Assembly (NCBI GenBank): GCA_947447975.1
Contig: CANFLU010000008.1
Location: forward strand, 29,026 to 93,025
DNA: 64,000 nt
Direction: 5' to 3'
Source of the DNA: Comamonadaceae bacterium
Lineage (GTDB): Bacteria; Pseudomonadota; Gammaproteobacteria; Burkholderiales; Burkholderiaceae_C
The notes under the pieces: model-generated
What the model saw: the letters and a program-made list of their open reading frames with translations, nothing else
Database searches by the model: none
What the model was told of the DNA's origin: nothing
In this document: positions 59,441-64,000 of the stretch, piece after piece
How positions within the stretch are numbered: position 1 is the stretch's first letter
Layout of the letters: each line of letters opens with the position of its first letter
Translations under genes and position numbers: made by a program

Positions 59441-60867
59441 GCATGAACCTCGTTGTACTGCTGTACCTGGTCGCCAGCATTTGCTTTATCCAAGCCTTGA
59501 AAGGCTTGTCACACCCGACCACGTCGATTCGCGGCAATCTCTTTGGCATGAGCGGCATGGCTATTGCCGTGCTGACCACGGCAGCGCTGATTGTTAATCT
59601 GGCCGGCCATGCGGACGGACTGGGCTGGGTGCTGCTCGGTCTGGTAATCGGCGGTGGCGCCGGTGCCATCATGGCGCAGCGGGTCGAGATGACCAAGATG
59701 CCCGAATTGGTCGCCTTTATGCACAGCATGATCGGCTTGGCGGCGGTGTTTATTGCTGTCGCGGCCGTGGTCGAACCTGCTGCGTTTGGCATCGTGGCAC
59801 AAGGCATGGGCACGCTAGACATTCCCAACGGTAACCGCCTCGAGTTGTTCTTAGGTGCAGCCATCGGCGCCATCACCTTCAGCGGCTCGGTCATTGCGTT
59901 TGGCAAGTTGTCAGGCAAATACAAGTTCCGCTTGTTTCAAGGCGCGCCGGTGGTGTTTGCAGGTCAGCATATGTTGAACCTAGCCATCGGCTTGGCGACC
60001 GCCGGTTTGGGCGTGTACTTCATGGTCACTGGCGACTGGAATGCGTTTTTGCTGATGCTGGCACTGTCATTCGTGCTGGGCGTGCTCATCATCATCCCGA
60101 TTGGCGGCGCCGACATGCCGGTGGTGGTGTCCATGCTCAACAGCTACTCGGGTTGGGCAGCGGCGGGCATCGGTTTTAGCTTGAACAACAGTATGCTGAT
60201 CATTGCGGGCAGCTTGGTGGGCTCCTCGGGCGCCATCTTGTCTTACATCATGTGCAAAGCCATGAACCGCTCCTTCTTTAACGTGATCCTGGGTGGATTT
60301 GGTGGCGAGGCAGGTGCAGCCGCTACCGGCAGCACCGAACAACGCCCTGTGAAAAGCGGTAGCGCGGATGACGCCGCCTTTATTTTGGGCAACGCCGAAA
60401 CCGTGGTCATCGTGCCCGGGTATGGCTTGGCAGTCGCACGCGCACAGCATGCGGTGAAAGAGCTCGCTGAAAAGCTGATCCACAAAGGCATCACGGTGAA
60501 ATATGCCATCCACCCGGTGGCAGGTCGTATGCCGGGCCACATGAATGTCTTGCTGGCCGAGGCCGAAGTGCCCTACGACCAGGTGTTCGAAATGGAAGAC
60601 ATCAATGGGGAATTCGGCCAGGTCGATGTGGCCATCGTCTTGGGCGCCAACGACGTCGTCAACCCAGCGGCGATGATCAAGGGCAGCGCCATCTACGGCA
60701 TGCCGATTCTGGAAGCCTACAAAGCCAAAACCATCATCGTCAACAAACGCTCCATGGCTGCGGGCTACGCCGGCCTAGACAATGAGTTGTTCTACATGGA
60801 CAAAACCATGATGGTGTTTGGCGATGCCAAGAAGGTGGTGGAAGATATGGTCAAGGCGGTGGAGTAA
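59437..60867 (+). CDS. pntB: NAD(P) transhydrogenase subunit beta
   Basis: [43 protein letters not shown]. Confidence 0.96.
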   Translation: MSMNLVVLLYLVASICFIQALKGLSHPTTSIRGNLFGMSGMAIAVLTTAALIVNLAGHADGLGWVLLGLVIGGGAGAIMAQRVEMTKMPELVAFMHSMIGLAAVFIAVAAVVEPAAFGIVAQGMGTLDIPNGNRLELFLGAAIGAITFSGSVIAFGKLSGKYKFRLFQGAPVVFAGQHMLNLAIGLATAGLGVYFMVTGDWNAFLLMLALSFVLGVLIIIPIGGADMPVVVSMLNSYSGWAAAGIGFSLNNSMLIIAGSLVGSSGAILSYIMCKAMNRSFFNVILGGFGGEAGAAATGSTEQRPVKSGSADDAAFILGNAETVVIVPGYGLAVARAQHAVKELAEKLIHKGITVKYAIHPVAGRMPGHMNVLLAEAEVPYDQVFEMEDINGEFGQVDVAIVLGANDVVNPAAMIKGSAIYGMPILEAYKAKTIIVNKRSMAAGYAGLDNELFYMDKTMMVFGDAKKVVEDMVKAVE

Positions 60868-61107
60868 GCCATCTGGCTACGAGGCCCCAGCTGCTGGGTT
60901 TACCCATTGGTGGCGTAAAACAAAGTGCGACTGCTTGCGCCGTCTGCGCGATGGGATTTTTGTCCTGTCGCGCCATAAAGCTTAGGCAACTTCTGCCGAT
61001 GTCTTCCAATGTACGCCCATGATTGCAGCTATGCCCGGACGGGCGCCCGCAGAATCGGCTCACCCACCACCATTGCGCGCACACATAGCGCAACCAACTG
61101 GCACTAG

Positions 61108-62508
61108 ATGAAAAAATTTGCTTGGACTTGGCTGGTCAACATCTCTCTTTGCCTCCTCAGTGCGTGTGGAGGCGGGGGGGGTGATGGGGCCAGCACTACG
61201 CCCAGCCCAGTTACGCCGCCCGTGACTTCCGTGCCGCCCAGCCCAGTTTCGCCTACCGCATTACTTGGGGTATTTTTGGATTCGCCGGTATCCAACATGA
61301 GTTACAAAACCAGCACGCAGACAGGTACAACCGACCTACAAGGTCAGTTCAAATATGTCGCCAATGAACTGGTAACTTTTTCAGTGGGCAAGGTGGTGCT
61401 TCCTTCTGCCACTGCGTCTGCGATTATCACGCCTATGGAGCTGGCCAAAACCTCCGACATGAGTAATAACGTGGTACTCAATATGCTGGTCTTTTTGCAA
61501 AGCTTAGACAAGGACGGTGATCCCAGCAATGGCATCCAAATTCAAGACGCGGCGATTAGCGCAGCAACAAGCGCCATCGACTTCAATGTATCGCCTGCGT
61601 CTTTTCGCGCCAACACCGTTTTCACCACGCTAATAGCAAATTCGGGTTCGGTTACCAAAACGCCGGTTACCTTGGCATCGGCGCTAGAGCATTTCAACAC
61701 TACTTTGGCTGCAAGCAAAATTGTCGTGGCGGACCCACGCCCTAGCGCGAAAATTGCTACAGTTGCTGAGACCAAAGTGGGTAATTCCATTGTGCTGGAC
61801 GGTTCAGCGAGCACCGACCCAAAATCGGCCACCCTAAGCTACAGCTGGACACTCACTGCGCCGACGGGCAGCCATGCAAAATTGTCCAAAGCCAATGAGG
61901 CCAAGCCGAGCTTCTCCATCGACGTTTCGGGTGACTATGTCGTGAGCCTGGTCGTAGACAACGGCGCGCTGACTAATTCCAGCAAGCTCACCGTGAAGGG
62001 CATCGATAATGTTTTTGGAAGTTCCAATTTATACCTTTACGGTAAAGGCACCAGCAACAATCTCCAGACGGTGTACATCGGCTGCCTTACCTGCGATGCG
62101 AGTCAACCCGATTCCATATGCAGCGCAGACCCCGCAAGTGCCTACGGCATTACATCGAGCGCCAGTAGCATTTGGGATGTCAACTCGGTGTACGGCAATC
62201 CCGACGGCCCCCACAGCCCCTGGGACTTTCCCGGCTATTACCCGGTAACGCCATTAGTTTTTAATGACAAAGACGCCATCGCTCTGTTTTCGGTTGATAA
62301 AGCTGTACGCGATGTATTTGACAAAATATTTGACGTAACAACAGGTGGAGCTACAACGGCCGACCCTCGAGCAACCGCTTATGTAGAAACCCTTTTTGCC
62401 GCACCGAACGCGGGCCGAGCCGATGTGTTGACCGCACTATGCGGTGCCGCCGCAGGGCCTATGGCCGTCATGAATGCCATGCAGGCGGTGAAGAAAAAAC
62501 AGCGCTGA
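61108..62508 (+). CDS. Lipoprotein with PKD-like domain
   Basis: LLSACGGGGGDG lipobox; Pro/Ser/Thr linker; LDGSASTDPKSATLSYSWTLTAPTGS PKD-type segment. Confidence 0.7.
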   Translation: MKKFAWTWLVNISLCLLSACGGGGGDGASTTPSPVTPPVTSVPPSPVSPTALLGVFLDSPVSNMSYKTSTQTGTTDLQGQFKYVANELVTFSVGKVVLPSATASAIITPMELAKTSDMSNNVVLNMLVFLQSLDKDGDPSNGIQIQDAAISAATSAIDFNVSPASFRANTVFTTLIANSGSVTKTPVTLASALEHFNTTLAASKIVVADPRPSAKIATVAETKVGNSIVLDGSASTDPKSATLSYSWTLTAPTGSHAKLSKANEAKPSFSIDVSGDYVVSLVVDNGALTNSSKLTVKGIDNVFGSSNLYLYGKGTSNNLQTVYIGCLTCDASQPDSICSADPASAYGITSSASSIWDVNSVYGNPDGPHSPWDFPGYYPVTPLVFNDKDAIALFSVDKAVRDVFDKIFDVTTGGATTADPRATAYVETLFAAPNAGRADVLTALCGAAAGPMAVMNAMQAVKKKQR

Positions 62509-62528
62509 GTCGGAAGCAAACGCCATCA

Positions 62529-63518
62529 CTACTTCAACCACCCTCGCTTGCGGAAATACCACATAGGCACTAAGGCGCTGCCTACCATCAAGGCCACGGT
62601 GTAAGGGTAGCTCCAGCCACCCAAAAATTCCAACTCCGGGAATTTCAGGTTCATGCCATAGACGCTGGCAATCAAGGTCGGGGGTAACAAGGCCACGCTG
62701 GCCACCGAAAAGATCTTGATGATCTTGTTTTGGTTGATATTGATGAAACCCACCGTCGCGTCCATCAAGAAGTTGATTTTGTCAAACAAAAACGCGGTGT
62801 GGCTGTCTAGCGAATCGATGTCGCGCAGGATTTGGCGCGCATCTTCAAACTGCTCTGCATTGAGCATTTTGGATCGCATCATGAAGCTAACGGCGCGGCG
62901 CGTATCCATCACATTGCGGCGGATGCGTCCGCTCATGTCCTCGTGGCGGGCAATCGCGGCCAGGGCCTCGCCAGCGATTTCATCGGTCACATTGCCCGCT
63001 AGCACTTTGCGGCTGACGTTTTCCAAATCGTCGTAAATGCCTTCGAGCGTATCGGCCGAATATTCGGCGTCGGCATCGAATAATTTAAGCAACACTTCTT
63101 TGGCATCCTCGATCAAGCCCGGGGCGCGGCGCGCACGCATGCGCAGCAAGCGGAACACCGGCACGTCTTCGTCGTGGATGGAGAACAAGACGCCCTTGCT
63201 TTTTAGGCTGTCATTGACCAGGTTGAGAATAAAAGCGGCACGCACGGTGCGCGGTTCATCTTCGTCGGCAATCAAAAAGTCACTGCGGATGTGCAGTTCG
63301 CCGTTGTCTTCGGTATAGAAGCGGGCGGACTCCTCAATGTCCTCGTCCATCGCGTCTTCGGGGATGGACAAGCCGTAGTACTGCTTGATCCAGCGTTTTT
63401 CTTCGACAGTGGGGGATTCCAAATCCACCCAAATGGGCTGGAATTTGGAGAGTTCTTCCAGGGATTCGATTTCTTCCTGGAACAGGCGGCCGTTGGCCAG
63501 GGTAAAAATATTGAGCAT
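62529..63518 (-). CDS. corA: CorA family magnesium transporter
   Basis: ASVYGMNLKFPE (GMN motif) with two C-terminal TM segments. Confidence 0.93.
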   Translation of the reverse strand: MLNIFTLANGRLFQEEIESLEELSKFQPIWVDLESPTVEEKRWIKQYYGLSIPEDAMDEDIEESARFYTEDNGELHIRSDFLIADEDEPRTVRAAFILNLVNDSLKSKGVLFSIHDEDVPVFRLLRMRARRAPGLIEDAKEVLLKLFDADAEYSADTLEGIYDDLENVSRKVLAGNVTDEIAGEALAAIARHEDMSGRIRRNVMDTRRAVSFMMRSKMLNAEQFEDARQILRDIDSLDSHTAFLFDKINFLMDATVGFININQNKIIKIFSVASVALLPPTLIASVYGMNLKFPELEFLGGWSYPYTVALMVGSALVPMWYFRKRGWLK

Positions 63519-63903
63519 GGCAAATGGTTGAAGGTCGGGGCCTACGGTTCGACGGGGCGGCAGGGATACGGCAGCTTTCGAACGACAGGGCCGAGCGGCC
63601 TACACCATCCGAAAGCTACCAACTAGGGTAGTGTTCCAAGAATGCTCTCCAGAGTGGGAATCCCAGGATTATCGCACTGCAGCACGCCCGCCGACGAGGG
63701 CTTTACAGACGGCCTGGGTACCGCAGCGCCCCCGCGGCCGGGCCCCAAGCCCTCGCCACGTCAGGCCATCGAAAAAGCTTTGCTTTTTTGCGCAAACAGG
63801 CGCATAGTGGGGTCGGGATTTCCGCGAAATAGGTAATTTTTGCGGAATTTAGACTGGCGACCGCCAGGTCGCCGGATGTGTAGCAAGCAACTGGAGGCTA
63901 TTT

Positions 63904-64000
63904 ATGAATTTGACAATCAGCGGCCATCATCTGGAAGTAACGCCGGCCCTGCGTAGTTACGTGACCGAAAAATTGGACCGCATCATGCGCCACTTTGACC
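63904..64000 (+). CDS. hpf: Ribosome hibernation-promoting factor, N-terminal part (runs off window end)
   Basis: GGAG RBS then [32 protein letters not shown]. Confidence 0.9.
   Translation, partial: MNLTISGHHLEVTPALRSYVTEKLDRIMRHFD

Noticed and set aside
63772-63789. AAAAAGC-TTT-GCTTTTTT as terminator
   Set aside because: Short AT-rich stem, no adjacent gene end that clearly requires it.

Overview
The window is a dense bacterial chromosomal segment. Gene content (split rfaE2/HldE, thiL-pgpA-pncC, pntAA-pntAB-pntB, Gsp type II secretion) fits a Betaproteobacterium, probably Burkholderiales/Comamonadaceae-like; this is inference, not a search result. Housekeeping blocks flank two accessory loci. 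Locus A (about 4.2-21.7 kb) looks like a Gram-negative poly-gamma-glutamate (PGA) synthesis, processing and sensing locus. It carries PgsB/CapB, PgsC/CapC and a 'poly-gamma-glutamate system' (PgsW-like) protein, with no recognisable CapA/PgsA. It also has two gamma-glutamyltransferases, two aspartoacylase/succinylglutamate-desuccinylase-like zinc hydrolases, two DUF6305-like secreted proteins, a DctM-like permease followed by an unlisted 49-aa membrane smORF, a TonB-dependent receptor and a two-component system. Locus B (about 40.0-57.3 kb) is a beta-1,3/1,6-glucan utilisation locus: GH16, GH81, GH17, GH30 and GH1, an outer-membrane porin-like protein, a sugar ABC importer, an Ig-repeat lipoprotein and a LacI regulator. 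The perfect palindrome TGAAAGCGCTTTCA appears in front of its transcription units. Locus B lies between the gspG-F operon and an isolated gspC. No rRNA, CRISPR array, transposase, integrase or tRNA was recognised by eye.
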